From the NCBI GenBank assembly GCA_036877525.1, contig JAZGTH010000103.1:2306001-2370000 (forward strand): a stretch of 64,000 bases of DNA, given 5' to 3'. The notes under the pieces are model-generated. The model made no database searches. It saw nothing but the letters and a program-made list of their open reading frames with translations, and was not told where the DNA came from. A program made the translations under genes and the position numbers. Shown piece by piece: positions 47,823 to 59,787 of the stretch (positions are counted from its first letter, which is position 1; the number at the start of each line of letters is the position of its first letter). The stretch is from Chromobotia macracanthus. Its lineage: Eukaryota; Chordata; Actinopteri; Cypriniformes; Botiidae.

Positions 47823-48577
47823 TTGATTTTTAATAAATTGTTTTAATTTGTTAAGTCACTGAAGAATGCAATTACAATGACAGAATGTTTGTCATATTAC
47901 TGTAAAATCACAGTAAGAGTTTGTCACCACACTTTTTTCGTGGCTGTCTCCCGCTATTCAAAATCTGCTAAATTATGTATTTTATATTTTAATAAAGATG
48001 ATGATTATTTATATGACATATATGATTCATGTTACCCGTGTCTTCCTGTCAACATTATTTATGGCCTGCAAAACTATGAAGACACGACCAATACATAAAT
48101 ATATACACGCGTGTGTATGTTAAATGAGCTTAGATTAAACTGTATACACAGGCTGCTATTGTCAGCATTTATTTAAGCTTCGCACAAATATAAAATTAAA
48201 CTTAAACTGACAGATGTGAACCGGTGATTAAAATGCACATTCAATGTCATCTGAAATAAGAAACAGCGCAATCTACTGGCGGAGAAAACAACAGCGTGTA
48301 ACCTTTCACCTTTGACCTCACTGCCTAGCGATTTAACCATACAATGTAAAATACAATGATTTAACAAGTAATCATTTATTTATAATTACAAAATAATGCA
48401 TCAAACATTAAATAAATTGTTAAAAAAAAAAATAATAATATTCCGGTTAATTTGTTGCTGCCGGGTTACCCGTCGCCATGTTGTGCGCAGGGCGCATGCG
48501 CGCTGTGCAGGAGCGGGACGGGAGGTTGAGGTCGTGTAAAGGTTTACTGAAATTCACTTTGTGATTTCCGGTTGAAA
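47823..48577. other. fahd1 3' UTR and ndufb10 promoter region
   Basis: AATAAA signals for fahd1 lie close to the stop (47831-47836) and at 47991-47996. The rest is AT-rich up to about 48440, where the CpG-rich ndufb10 promoter begins. No gene was seen. Confidence 0.55.
48436..48577 (+). promoter_or_regulatory. ndufb10 promoter with NRF-1 palindrome and ETS sites
   Basis: GCGCATGCGC at 48492-48501 is the palindromic core of the NRF-1 site. ETS/GABP-type TTCCGG occurs near 48442 and again at 48566-48571, within 15 bp of the ATG. NRF-1 and GABP (NRF-2) are the established activators of nuclear genes for respiratory-chain subunits, which fits the gene. Confidence 0.65.
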
Positions 48578-49861
48578 ATGCCGCAGGATTACGATAAAGA
48601 CGCGTATCCGGAGCCTCCCCGACAGACCCCGGCGGTGGATAAACAAACGGTGCTGCCCAATCCAGCTTTAATATCGTCCAAGCTCTTCTACTACTCTGTG
48701 GATCTGCCCGTCAGCACGTTCAGAGGTACAGCTGTCGTGTTTACATCTGATCCCCTCAATCCGGATTCAGTGTGAACACTGCAGACATGCATCTGTTTCT
48801 GAACGTGTTTCATGACAACATGGACGGAGGATTCTGCATTGAGAGCATCTCACATTGGTTTCACATTGGTTGTAATTCCAGCCATATATATATATATACA
48901 TACTGTATTTAAGTTAACATTACATTATATAGTCGTTTCATGAGCTCTAGAGTGCAAATTATAGGAATATATACAAGACAGCACAAACTGTATGCACTGT
49001 AGACACCTCGTGTGAGCAATTAATAAATGCAAAGCAATAAATACGTTTGATTGTGTTTTGCAAGTGCAAATGAGCTGTAACAAGTGTAATACTACAGTGC
49101 AGCTGTTCAGTCCTAATGCTCCAGTTTTGATGTTTTTCCAGGAATTATTGAAGGCATTCAGGGTGAGAAGAAGATCCAGTACTACCACCAGAAGTTTCGG
49201 CGTGTTCCCGAGCTGACGGAGTGTCAGGAGGGAGATTTCCTGTGCTACTATGAGGCTGAGATGCAGTGGAGGAGAGACCAGTGTGTAACATCCGCATCCA
49301 CACAGAACTGTGTTGCACGATATGCTGTAATAAAGTTCAGTTATTGTGAAGCGCATCATCGCTGTATTAAATCAGTGTTGTGTGCTGTGCAGTAAAGTGG
49401 ATCAGGAGATCGTGAAGGTGATCCAGGAGCGTCTCAGAGCCTGTCAGCAGCGCGAGGGTCCCAGTTACAGACAGAACTGTGCCAAAGAGCTGCAGCAGTT
49501 TGATCAAGTGTCCAAAGCCTTCCAGTCACGCTGTGAGTGCTGACAGAATAACTCTGATAACTGAATGAGTTTGAATGAAAGTGATGCATTTACAAAGCCT
49601 GAGAGCAACTTTTAATAGTTTATTCCAATCATGACACGACAGTCTGTGGATATCAGTGAGAAAAGTGTTTTTTTTCCTGAGTGGCTTTCCAGTTCATTAT
49701 GAAGCTGAAACTTTAGTTTATGTGAATGTGCACTGATAAGTTTTCATGTTTTTAACATTGTTTTATTTCCTGTAGATGGGGACCTGGGCGCATACGCCAG
49801 CGCACGCAAGTGTTTAATGAAGCAGAAGGAGAGAATGATGGCGGAAGCACAGAATTCATGA
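48578..49861 (+). CDS. ndufb10: NADH dehydrogenase 1 beta subunit 10 (complex I PDSW)
   Basis: An accessory subunit of mitochondrial complex I on the intermembrane-space side of the membrane arm. Four exons: 48578-48725, 49142-49280, 49393-49532 and 49776-49861, with consistent phases, give 170 residues. Recognisable blocks are PNPALISSKLFYYSVDLPV near residue 28, YYHQKFRRVPE, the cysteine-bearing TECQEGDFLCYYEA, VDQEIVKVIQERLRACQQRE, and AYASARKCLMKQKERM at the end. Paired cysteines fit disulfide formation after import. It lies tail to tail with rps2, as in human. Confidence 0.97.
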
Positions 49862-50826
49862 GCGTTTATTATCTTCAGCTGCATCAGTCTTGCTCATTTA
49901 TGTATTAAAATGTAAAATAAACATTTATTCAAAAGTGAAACCACCAAAATAGTTTAATTCATTTGCAGTCATACTTTTGCTTCATACTTAAGATCACATA
50001 GCTGTGTAATCATTGTTTTAACAAATTTTAAACTATATTGTTTATCTGTATCTGGTTGGCCCCTCTGTCTGCCATATAGTAAAGGAAACTTACAAGACAT
50101 ACATCTGAAAAATATACTTTTTCCTAGATTTCTTGTCAAGCACATTGATAGATGTGTGGTGATAGATGGTACAGACTGTACACATTTAAACGAGAAACTT
50201 CAGTCCAGCGTACAGTATAACAATAAAACCATCACTGTATTGTAACACATTGTTGCTGCCTGTGTGGTTAGTTTCAGGTTTCACAGAACATGAATTAACT
50301 TTTAACTTGCTTATTGAATCCAGCATGACATCAATAACACTGTCTTTAAGAATGAACATGCGGTTTTCTGCATATTAAGATATTAAACCCCTGTGCTATT
50401 TCTATATTTAAAGATCTGAACTATAAAAATAATTCAGCTTATAACAGTTTATAACAGAAGCTCACGTATCTACTTCTTTGCACAGAATCCAAATGCATTT
50501 ATTAGTTCAGGTTATGATGTCAAGAACTGTTCGTCTAAAAAGGATCATTTTTACCTTTGTCCTCCACAGAACATATAGGGGTGCCTGCAACCGTTTTACA
50601 CAATTTCTGATGCTTTAATGTTTTAATTTGTAAAATTTCATTTGACTCCTGACAGATATAAAAGTCAGTCTGTGTAAACTGATCAGTAACATGTTATCGG
50701 TATGTATAACAATCAAAGAGTAACACGGCTGAACAATCCTGAACAAATGTCGAACAATGTCAAACAATGAAACAGACTCAAAGATGATTTCTGTTTGTAC
50801 TTTTATTTCAATTCATTGTACAAAAT
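49862..50826. other. ndufb10-rps2 convergent intergenic DNA
   Basis: An ndufb10 AATAAA lies at 49917-49922, and the rps2 polyadenylation signal (AATAAA on the minus strand) is at about 50804-50809. The roughly 880 bp between is AT-rich with no gene, repeat family or RNA gene that I can recognise. Confidence 0.55.
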
Positions 50827-52266
<1,440 letters not shown>

Positions 52267-52338
52267 TTGCTGCGGACACGGATGAACGCGTCAGAAATCA
52301 ATGAAATATATATAACAAACAGGAATCACATTTACAAT

Positions 52339-52600
52339 CAGACACGTTATGATCAGACGCGGCGGAGGATCCGATTATAAATCTTTGTTTACAATTATCA
52401 GACATTATAATACAATACAGAATAACTACAGCGCTGTTATTAATATCGATCACGTGACAATATTCAGACACGTTATGATCAGACGCAGCGGCGGAGGGTC
52501 CGTTTATAAATTTTTGTTTAAAAAATTAAAAAACAGACATTGTAATACAATACAGAATAACTACAGCGCTGTTGTTAATATCGATCACGTGACTTTATTC
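52339..52600. repeat. 126-bp direct duplication in rps2 5' intron
   Basis: Two imperfect tandem copies start with CAGACACGTTATGATCAGAC at 52339 and 52465. Each includes ACAATACAGAATAACTACAG and the E-box-containing GATCACGTGAC. Small indels distinguish the copies. Confidence 0.9.
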
Positions 52601-52819
52601 GGACACGATAAATAGGCACCGGAGCTCCGCCATGTTTGAGCGCGCACCGTCACATCGGACATTTATCGATAATTTCGTTCATCTATAAAGTCGATGCTCG
52701 CGTCACGTCGTTAATACGCCGCACTCGCACATTTGCAGCGCGAACGTTTCGCGCTTCATTGCGCGATTAAACAGATACGAGCGGATGAGACGCCACGACG
52801 ACCCGCTCCGCTCACTTAC

Positions 52820-52846
52820 GTGATGCGCGTTCAGGAAGAAGAAGAG
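52820..52846 (-). promoter_or_regulatory. Probable rps2 first (non-coding) exon with 5' TOP tract
   Basis: On the minus strand CTCTTCTTCTTCC (52846-52834) is a terminal oligopyrimidine tract starting with C. It is followed by a short exon ending at the donor GTAAGTG (from 52819), and a matching acceptor CCGCAG lies just before the ATG-bearing exon. This is the expected design of a vertebrate ribosomal protein gene. The flanks (52640-52970) are a CpG island. Confidence 0.7.
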
Positions 52847-52979
52847 CGCGCGAGAGCGCGCGCCGCGGATATTCGCCGCGAAACCTCGCGAGACTTCCTT
52901 TCTACCGTTGCCATGGTGACCTCTAGCGGCAGCCGCGAGACGTGTCGCCAGCCCCCCGATGTCGTCGCGTAATGAAATG

Positions 52980-53598
52980 AAATGATAAATTTGCATAAAG
53001 AGAAAAAAACGACAATGTAAAACGTGAAAGGAAAAGTGTAAAAATATGTTGTCAAATGAGGCCGGAAGCGGGATATTAAAGATGGTTTAGAAGGGAAGGT
53101 TTGAGTTTAATGAAGGCGTGAGTTTACACACTTATAAGAGTATAAGAGGTGGAGGTATGCACCTTCTGCAATGTTCTGAACCCATCAAGAAACTAGAAGA
53201 AGAAGAAGAAGAAGACTGCATTACAGAGTAAGCGGTACAGATGATAGATGGATGTGCAACAAAGGGACAAAAATCTCATCTACGTGTGAAATGTCTCTTT
53301 ATGGCACTTTTCTGTGAAAAACATCCAGTTTTTACAAACATATCTTGAGTATAATGTCCCTGCAGTTACCGTGACAATTTGTCAAAATAAGCGTCATGTT
53401 GGTACAACGAGCGTTTTTACATGAAATGTACAACATTTATAAAAGGAAAACTTCCACTGAAACGTCACAGGATCAGCAGACTCATTACAGCATGAGCCTC
53501 ACTGAACTCTGCACTGTTTTATCTAAAGCAGAAGTTTCTGCTATGACTCCGGACTGATGAGTCTGCAGTTCAGAGGGATCCGCAGGGATCAGTTTCCT
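52980..53598. other. rps2 upstream flank and igsf6-like 3' flank
   Basis: AT-rich DNA with a GAA run at about 53195-53213. No gene seen. The region lies 5' of rps2 and 3' of the Ig-receptor gene; both are on the minus strand. Confidence 0.5.
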
Positions 53599-55180
53599 TC
53601 ACTTGTCAAGATTTTGGTAAATGTCCTCATTTCTGTCCTGAGTGTGATGACCTTTTGTCTAAAGGAAAGAGAGAAAACAGACTATATCAAGCAGTTCTGA
53701 ACAATAAACCTATCAGAAAAATAACCTCTGCCTTTGCATTAAGATGTTCTGTACTAATACAGGCATATTTAGCAGAACTAAGCTTGTGTATTGTCAGAAC
53801 GGTGTGAAAACCTTTTCTTGAGAAACTTTGGTGTGTGCCTGAATTTTGTCACCAGTTAGGTTCCTCCTGCAAATTTCTTGCACCATTTCAGTGAAAAGCA
53901 TTTGTCTAGAATGATCCTGCTATAAAAACAAAGACAAAACATTTTTATACTCATCACATTTACACTTGTGAAATAAACACTTCTTGTGGCAGTAACATGT
54001 ATTGTTGGGATCATTCAAGCTTAATGCAGTATGTGAAGGCAAATGATACCTGACTCTCACTTCTGCTCCTCCTTCCTTTAAAAACAGATCTGATTTGTCC
54101 AGTCTATCAATTCAAAAGTTAAAACAATTACATTTTTTAACATTCTCTAAAAGCTTTCTCAAACTTATCAAACACATTCCAGTTGCAGTCACATTAGTAG
54201 TCTGTTTTTATGTTATATATCATATATATCAAAAACATTATTAAGTTGTTAGTGGAATGCTTTTAAAAATTTTCCATAACTAAAAATTGTTTGAATAATG
54301 TTCTTATAACCAAGCAAAAACATTCATACAATGTCTAAAACACTGGATGTTTTGAACGTTCCTAGAACATTCAAAATAACATTTTTAACATTTTTGTTAC
54401 TTAATGGAAATTTTAAGGAAATGTTCTTACAACCTAAAATTGTTAGTGGGTTCAAAGTTGAGTCACACAGTATTGTAACATTTTCTTTCATATACGTGTT
54501 AATAAAGACATGGCGTTTTAAACATACCTTTATGCATATGATAATCCCCAGCACAAGGAGGCTGTATACACTCAGCAGGATGAGCAGCGTCAACAGCAGA
54601 GTCTGACGAGTGTTAAGACCTCTCTCTGAAAACAGACACGGTTTAAAGAAGATCATGCAGGTATCAGTGCTACAGACATCATTCCCAAAGTCCTGATTCT
54701 TCTAGTTCTCACCTGTAACCTTCAGAACAGTTCCCTGTCCAATTGCCTGAGCTCCAGTGTGTGCCACATTCATCAGAGCCGCGGCACAGTAATACACCCC
54801 ACAGTCTTTAACAGACAGAGAGCTGATGACCAGCTGCCAATTTTCCAGCCTGTACTTGAGTGGCTGGTTTCTCACATCAATCTGGTTATGAGTGTCCGTG
54901 TGGAACACATACCAGGAGATTTCCGGTACCTGATCCGGACAGCTTGTGTTGAACGAGCAGGGGATTGACACAGACTCATGCTCTTTTATTCTCAGCACCT
55001 CCACTGACTGCTGGATATCCACGTTACAGCCACAAACAGAATAAACTGAAAGAACAGACACAATGTTTTGTTAGAATCACTTACATTATCCTGCAATATA
55101 GTTTGAGGAACAGTCTCAGAACAGCTCAGTCTCGGCTCACTTGAGGTTAAGAGAAGAAATGTGATGGTGAAGAATCTCAT
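53599..55180 (-). CDS. igsf6: IGSF6-like single-V-domain immunoglobulin receptor
   Basis: A type I membrane protein of the immunoglobulin superfamily. Six exons: 55180-55141, 55045-54713, 54625-54528, 54103-54050, 53919-53812 and 53658-53599, all in phase, giving 230 residues. Exon 1 encodes a signal peptide (MRFFTITFLLLTS). Exon 2 encodes one V-type domain with the disulfide cysteines in SIPCSF and GVYYCAA and the WYVF tryptophan. Exon 3 is a transmembrane helix with LLSVYSLLVLGIIICIK. The cytoplasmic exons give LFTEMVQEICRR and end in a tyrosine motif, NEDIYQNLDK. Size, layout and the cytoplasmic blocks resemble mammalian IGSF6 (DORA), a myeloid receptor. Identity is moderate, so another small Ig receptor is possible. 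Confidence 0.75.
54165..54455 (+). repeat. AACGTT-rich dispersed repeat, copy 4 (plus orientation)
   Basis: Shares AAGTTGTTAGTGGAATGC, TTCTTATAACCAAGCAAAAAC, GTTCCTAGAACATTC and TTACAACCTAAAATTGTTAG with the copy at 5290. It is inserted in intron 3 of the igsf6-like gene. Confidence 0.65.
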
Positions 55181-55860
55181 GTTGATGATTTATGGTTGTT
55201 CGTAGGTTCTCCGTCCTTCACAGCGTCTCACTGCATTTATCTGGCGTTCTGTTAGAACAGATCAAAGGTCTTGTGCTTAACTGAGAAATAACAACAGAGG
55301 CAGCATGTGAAAATGAGAAGTGACATAAACCAATCCTTAGTTCTTCCTTCCCTTTAACCCACAGATTCTGTTACACATGTGTGTACTGCTCATAGTGACA
55401 TGAGTGTAATGTGATTGCTGAAATATTTATTTATAGGTTCTGTCAATATAGGATGATTGGTCTTATCAATATGGAAACAGCATATAAAGGAAAGCAATGC
55501 TTTCACCCCCAAAACCCTTGTGAAAACTGACCATGATCAACACAATTTCCATCAAAATAGCACTATCACATCAGCTATTATTAGCCCAACTTAGTATTGA
55601 TAAAGTTAATAATACTGTTACAATTAATACAGATTATTAGATTCTGAAGGCATAATAAATAGAGTAGAAAAGAATTACAGAACCACACACAGTTCAATGC
55701 AGATCAAACACACATTAACAATGTGCAGGACAATACAGTAGGACAAAACTAATGACAAAACACAAGTACTAATAATTGATCATCATTATTTTACAGTAAC
55801 CCTAACAGTGTGGCAGAAATACCGAAGTATAAAGATTCAGTAGTAGTAGTCAAAGCTCTC
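55181..55860. other. Flank between igsf6-like gene and kdelr2
   Basis: The two genes diverge here. Mostly AT-rich DNA with no gene or repeat family that I recognise. Confidence 0.5.
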
Positions 55861-55865
55861 CGCCG

Positions 55866-55935
55866 CGTAACTACATTTCCCAGCGTCCATTGCGGCTTCG
55901 CTGTCGCCACGTCACGTCCAGCGGCCACGTCGCCT
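55866..55935 (+). promoter_or_regulatory. kdelr2 promoter: ZNF143-type and UPR-type elements
   Basis: ACTACATTTCCCAGCGT at 55870-55886 fits the ZNF143/Staf consensus (ACTACAATTCCCAGCATGC) at all but a few positions. CCACGTCA at 55907-55914 is the reverse of TGACGTGG, the core bound by XBP1s and ATF6, and a second CCACGTC lies at 55925-55931. The KDEL receptor is part of the ER quality-control system, so stress-responsive elements fit. Confidence 0.55.
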
Positions 55936-56026
55936 TTCTTTCGCCATATTTCGTGGAGGAATGAGCTGGAGCGGAGCCGGTTTACATTTATAACAAACAC
56001 AAACAGCAGCCAGAGAGGCAAACATC

Positions 56027-58130
56027 ATGAATATCTTCAGACTGACCGGAGATCTGTCTCATTTAGCTGCCATCATTATCCTGCTGCTCAAGATATGGAA
56101 GAGCAGGTCGTGCGCAGGTGAGCCACACTGACCTGAAATCTGTATTTCTTAATGTATTCGTATGAATCGTGAGCAGTTTCTGAACGGGAGAGGGACTTTA
56201 GTCTGGGTTAAGATGGTGAGTTTATTTTAAGCGTTATACAATAATGCAATGCGATTAGTTTAGCACATCGGCTAGTGGGTTAGCTTGAGCTCCAGTTTTC
56301 TTTAATTCATCCACCAGTTGAGTTTAAACATGCAGATCTGTTATTGCAGATCTTGTTAAGCGCTCACATATGTAGGTCTGAAGGCCATCAAGCTGCACAG
56401 GTTTGTTGATATCAGTGAAGTTATGAAACAGCTGCAAACTGCAGGCCCAGCGACTAACTGTGCAGTGGACTCAGTTTATCAGCAGTTTGCATAAGCAACA
56501 GATTATGTCCTGTAATGTAGAACATGTGTTATCTTTATAAAGCAATACACTGGTGTCCTAACATCAAAACTGTGTCCCAGTGGCTGTCTGATGTGTTACT
56601 GCTGCAGAATGCCATGCATCTTATATTCTCGTTTTTATACTGGCCATGCATTACTGAAATGCATTGCATTGCATTGCATGCTTTGACGTGGCAGTGCATG
56701 CCGGTTTGCTTGGTCTTTACAATGAGTGGTCCATTCCAGAGACCTGGGCATCACTTTTTGTTCTGCAGAGAGTTGAGTGTCTGTCTATTTATCAAACAAG
56801 CCTGCAGATATCTGGCCTCAGATTGCAGTTTAAGGAGTGTGTAAAGAGCTAAGTGTAACTCCTGTTGCCTCCAGGTATCTCGGGGAAGAGTCAGATACTC
56901 TTCGCCTTGGTTTTCACCACGCGATACCTTGACCTCCTAACGTCCTTCATCTCTCTTTACAACACATGCATGAAGGTAAGAACGTGGAGTCTCTTAAAGA
57001 ATCGTAATACAAGCACTTAACATTGAAGGTTAATCTCTTCTGTTCTTTAACAACAGGTCATCTACATTGGATGTGCTTATGCCACAGTCTACATGATCTA
57101 TGCGAAGTTCAGGGCAACCTATGATGGAAACCATGATACGTTCAGAGTCGAGTTTCTAGTGGTTCCTGTGGGTGGCCTCGCCTTTCTGGTCAACCACGAC
57201 TTCTCCCCATTGGAGGTGAGATAATTGGAGGAATTCTTCATCACACATGCGGCTTCCTGTCCATCAGAAATGTGTTTAGTTTGTTTCAATAATACATCAT
57301 ACGTGTTGTTCTATGTTTGATCACAGATCCTGTGGACCTTCTCCATCTACCTTGAATCGGTGGCCATCCTGCCTCAGCTCTTCATGATAAGTAAGACCGG
57401 TGAGGCTGAGACCATCACCACCCACTATCTGTTCTGTCTGGGGGTCTACCGCGCCCTCTACCTCTTCAACTGGATCTGGAGGTTCTACTTTGAGGGCTTC
57501 TTTGACATGATCGCCATCGTGGCTGGTGTGGTCCAGACTATCCTCTATTGTGACTTCTTTTACCTGTACTTCACCAAAGGTGAGTTCATGTGCACTCTCA
57601 CCTTTGTAAGGATTAAATGACATTCAATGTAGCTCCTCCTGACATTTAATCAAAATAGACCCTGTTTACTTATATTATTTGACTTATTGTGAATGGGTTA
57701 ATAATTCATTCATGAATGATTCATTTTTTCTTTGTCAGGCATCTTTGTCAGGCTTTTATTAGAATTGTAATAATTGTTCTACCTCTGAAATGGCTTTGTT
57801 TTGCATCCGATGTCACTTCCTTTGCATCCGATGTCACTTCCTTTGCATCCGATGTCACTTCCTTTGCATCCGATGTCACTTCCTTTGCATCCGATGTCAC
57901 TTCCTTTTTGTCTCCTCCCCTCCAAACCTTCTTGTATTTGGTGTATTGTACAGTAATACCACATGCACACAGGTTCCACTCTTAACATTAATACATGACT
58001 TGCTGGCAGTTTGTCTTCAGTTTAGAGGGTTTGTCCTGTTGTAGAGGATGATTATAGACCAGGATGACATCTGACATGTTCTCTCTTGTTCACAGTGCTG
58101 AAAGGAAAGAAGCTGAGTCTACCAGCGTAA
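56027..58130 (+). CDS. kdelr2: KDEL receptor 2, ER protein retrieval receptor
   Basis: A seven-helix Golgi/ER-Golgi receptor that binds C-terminal KDEL signals at acidic pH and returns ER residents in COPI vesicles. Five exons: 56027-56117, 56875-56975, 57057-57215, 57327-57579 and 58096-58130, all in phase, give 212 residues, the exact family length. The start MNIFRLTGDLSHLAAI and the block VPVGGLAFLVNHDFSPLE favour KDELR2 over KDELR1. The C-terminus KGKKLSLPA has the lysines that recruit COPI. The 3' UTR runs to an AATAAA at 59026-59031. A 21-bp tandem repeat lies in intron 4. Confidence 0.97.
57801..57905. repeat. 21-bp tandem repeat, 5 copies
   Basis: Five essentially perfect copies of the unit TTGCATCCGATGTCACTTCC + T in kdelr2 intron 4. 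Open frames across it on both strands are artefacts of the period being a multiple of three. Confidence 0.97.
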
Positions 58131-59596
58131 GTGCTAAAGAACAGAGAGCTGCGTCTTTCATCAGACTTACAGAGCGGCACAAGCCAATGACACCACAGCA
58201 AGATGCCCAAGACAGAACGCCAGATCGCTGGTTTATTTTCTCTCCACCCGGACACCATCACCCCACCCTACAGAAACCAGGACGTTTTTCAAACTGTTCT
58301 TCTGTCTTCAGCATTTTGCAGTACTTTTTTATTGCTATTAAAAAAGAAAAATAAGAAAAAAAACTTTTCTATATGCAAAGTGTATTGAAAGTTTGAGTGC
58401 ATTCTACACTAACTCCAGTTAAGAGCATTGTTGTAAATTTGTCCACAGTTAGAAATGGTTTCCAGAGCGCCGAGTCAGTCTGCGGTTCGTCCCTGTTTAT
58501 AATGTATATTTGGCAGAATCACTTCAGCTTTTAGCCTCCAGTGAGTTTCACAATGATAATCCTCTTTCTGAAATTCAGCTTCTCATTCAGTTTTTCATCC
58601 AGTCACATAAATGCCTTACGTTTATATGTACAGAACCAGTTTTGTTGATGCCCCCATGAAGAGAAATGAAATGTAAATAAGAAAATGTATCAGATTCCCT
58701 CGGCACAGTTTTCTGTCTCATATCATTTGTTTAGGATGTTGACATTTATCAACAATATGACGTGATATTACAGCAAGATTGGTTTAATATTCAGTGAGTA
58801 CCTGTGAATAGATCAGCTTTTCAGATGCAGTAATTTATGAGAAGACATCACATGTAGTGGCGTGAGCACTGTTAAAGCACGTGAAGTGTGAATGTTGAGT
58901 TTTGTAGTTATTTCCCTCTCTGTTTGTTTTGTTGAGTATTTCTTTTCTTTAGGTTCGCCATCTCCCCTCGAGTCATTCCTGTAGGGTTTACAGTTATTTT
59001 CTAGTTTTTACATGTTACGGTCTTCAATAAATATTTTAAGGGACACTATTCTGTGTTTTTGTTTGTATATTCAGTTTCTTTTTCTTCATCTTCACGGTGG
59101 TCTTTTCTATTATAGTAAAAATGAATAATGAACATGCCTCCAATGAGAAGATCTTTTACTAGAAAAGGCAGAAGAAACAGCAGGATGTCTTGAATGCAAA
59201 TAACTTTTTACATGAATAAGTACAGTAACGTTATGGATGTACGTGTGTTGTGTGTTGCTGTTGCTCATCACTTTTATTCCTGTTATTCTGGGGCAAACAT
59301 TGCTCTTTGGGGACTCATTTTCAGGGACCAGAGTAGGTGGTGTATGAATAGACAGAAGAGATCATGCAGGCGAGCATCACTCGTATGTTCTTCTATTGAC
59401 GAACAATGTTTATCAATAACTCCACGTTAAAAACCGCACTGTTTTAATAACTGTAGTCGTCTTATCCACGCTTTTCTTTCTCGATTGATTGTTTATTTAT
59501 TATTTGTTGTTGTTTGTTGTTTATTGTTTATTATCCGCGCTTGACTGTACAGCCAGCGACAGAAACCTTTAAAACGCGAGCGCATCCTTCACGTCA
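58131..59596. other. kdelr2 3' UTR and flank to the spag9-like promoter
   Basis: The kdelr2 3' UTR extends about 900 bp to AATAAA at 59026-59031. The remaining roughly 560 bp is AT-rich with no gene seen until the CpG-rich promoter that begins near 59560. Confidence 0.55.
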
Positions 59597-59787
59597 TACG
59601 TCACAGCCGTGACGTCACCGCGCGAGCAGCTCAGCTGAAGTGGGGCGACCGCGGGAAAATATTCCACGTAACGCGTCGCTCCGTTCCAGGGAGGAACCGG
59701 AACCGGGACCGGGACCTGCGGGGATCGCTGTGCTCATCACGGGGATAAAGTGGCACACGTCGCCACAGCGCTACGAGAGGCAGGAAC
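59597..59787 (+). promoter_or_regulatory. spag9-like promoter: CpG island with CREs
   Basis: TACGTCA at 59597-59603 and a palindromic TGACGTCA at 59610-59617 lie about 170-190 bp before the start codon. The surrounding DNA is GC-rich. No TATA box is visible. Confidence 0.5.

Noticed and set aside
57716..58044. Open frames with repeated CIRCHFL / FASDVTS peptides
   Set aside because: They arise from the 21-bp tandem repeat in kdelr2 intron 4, whose period is a multiple of three.
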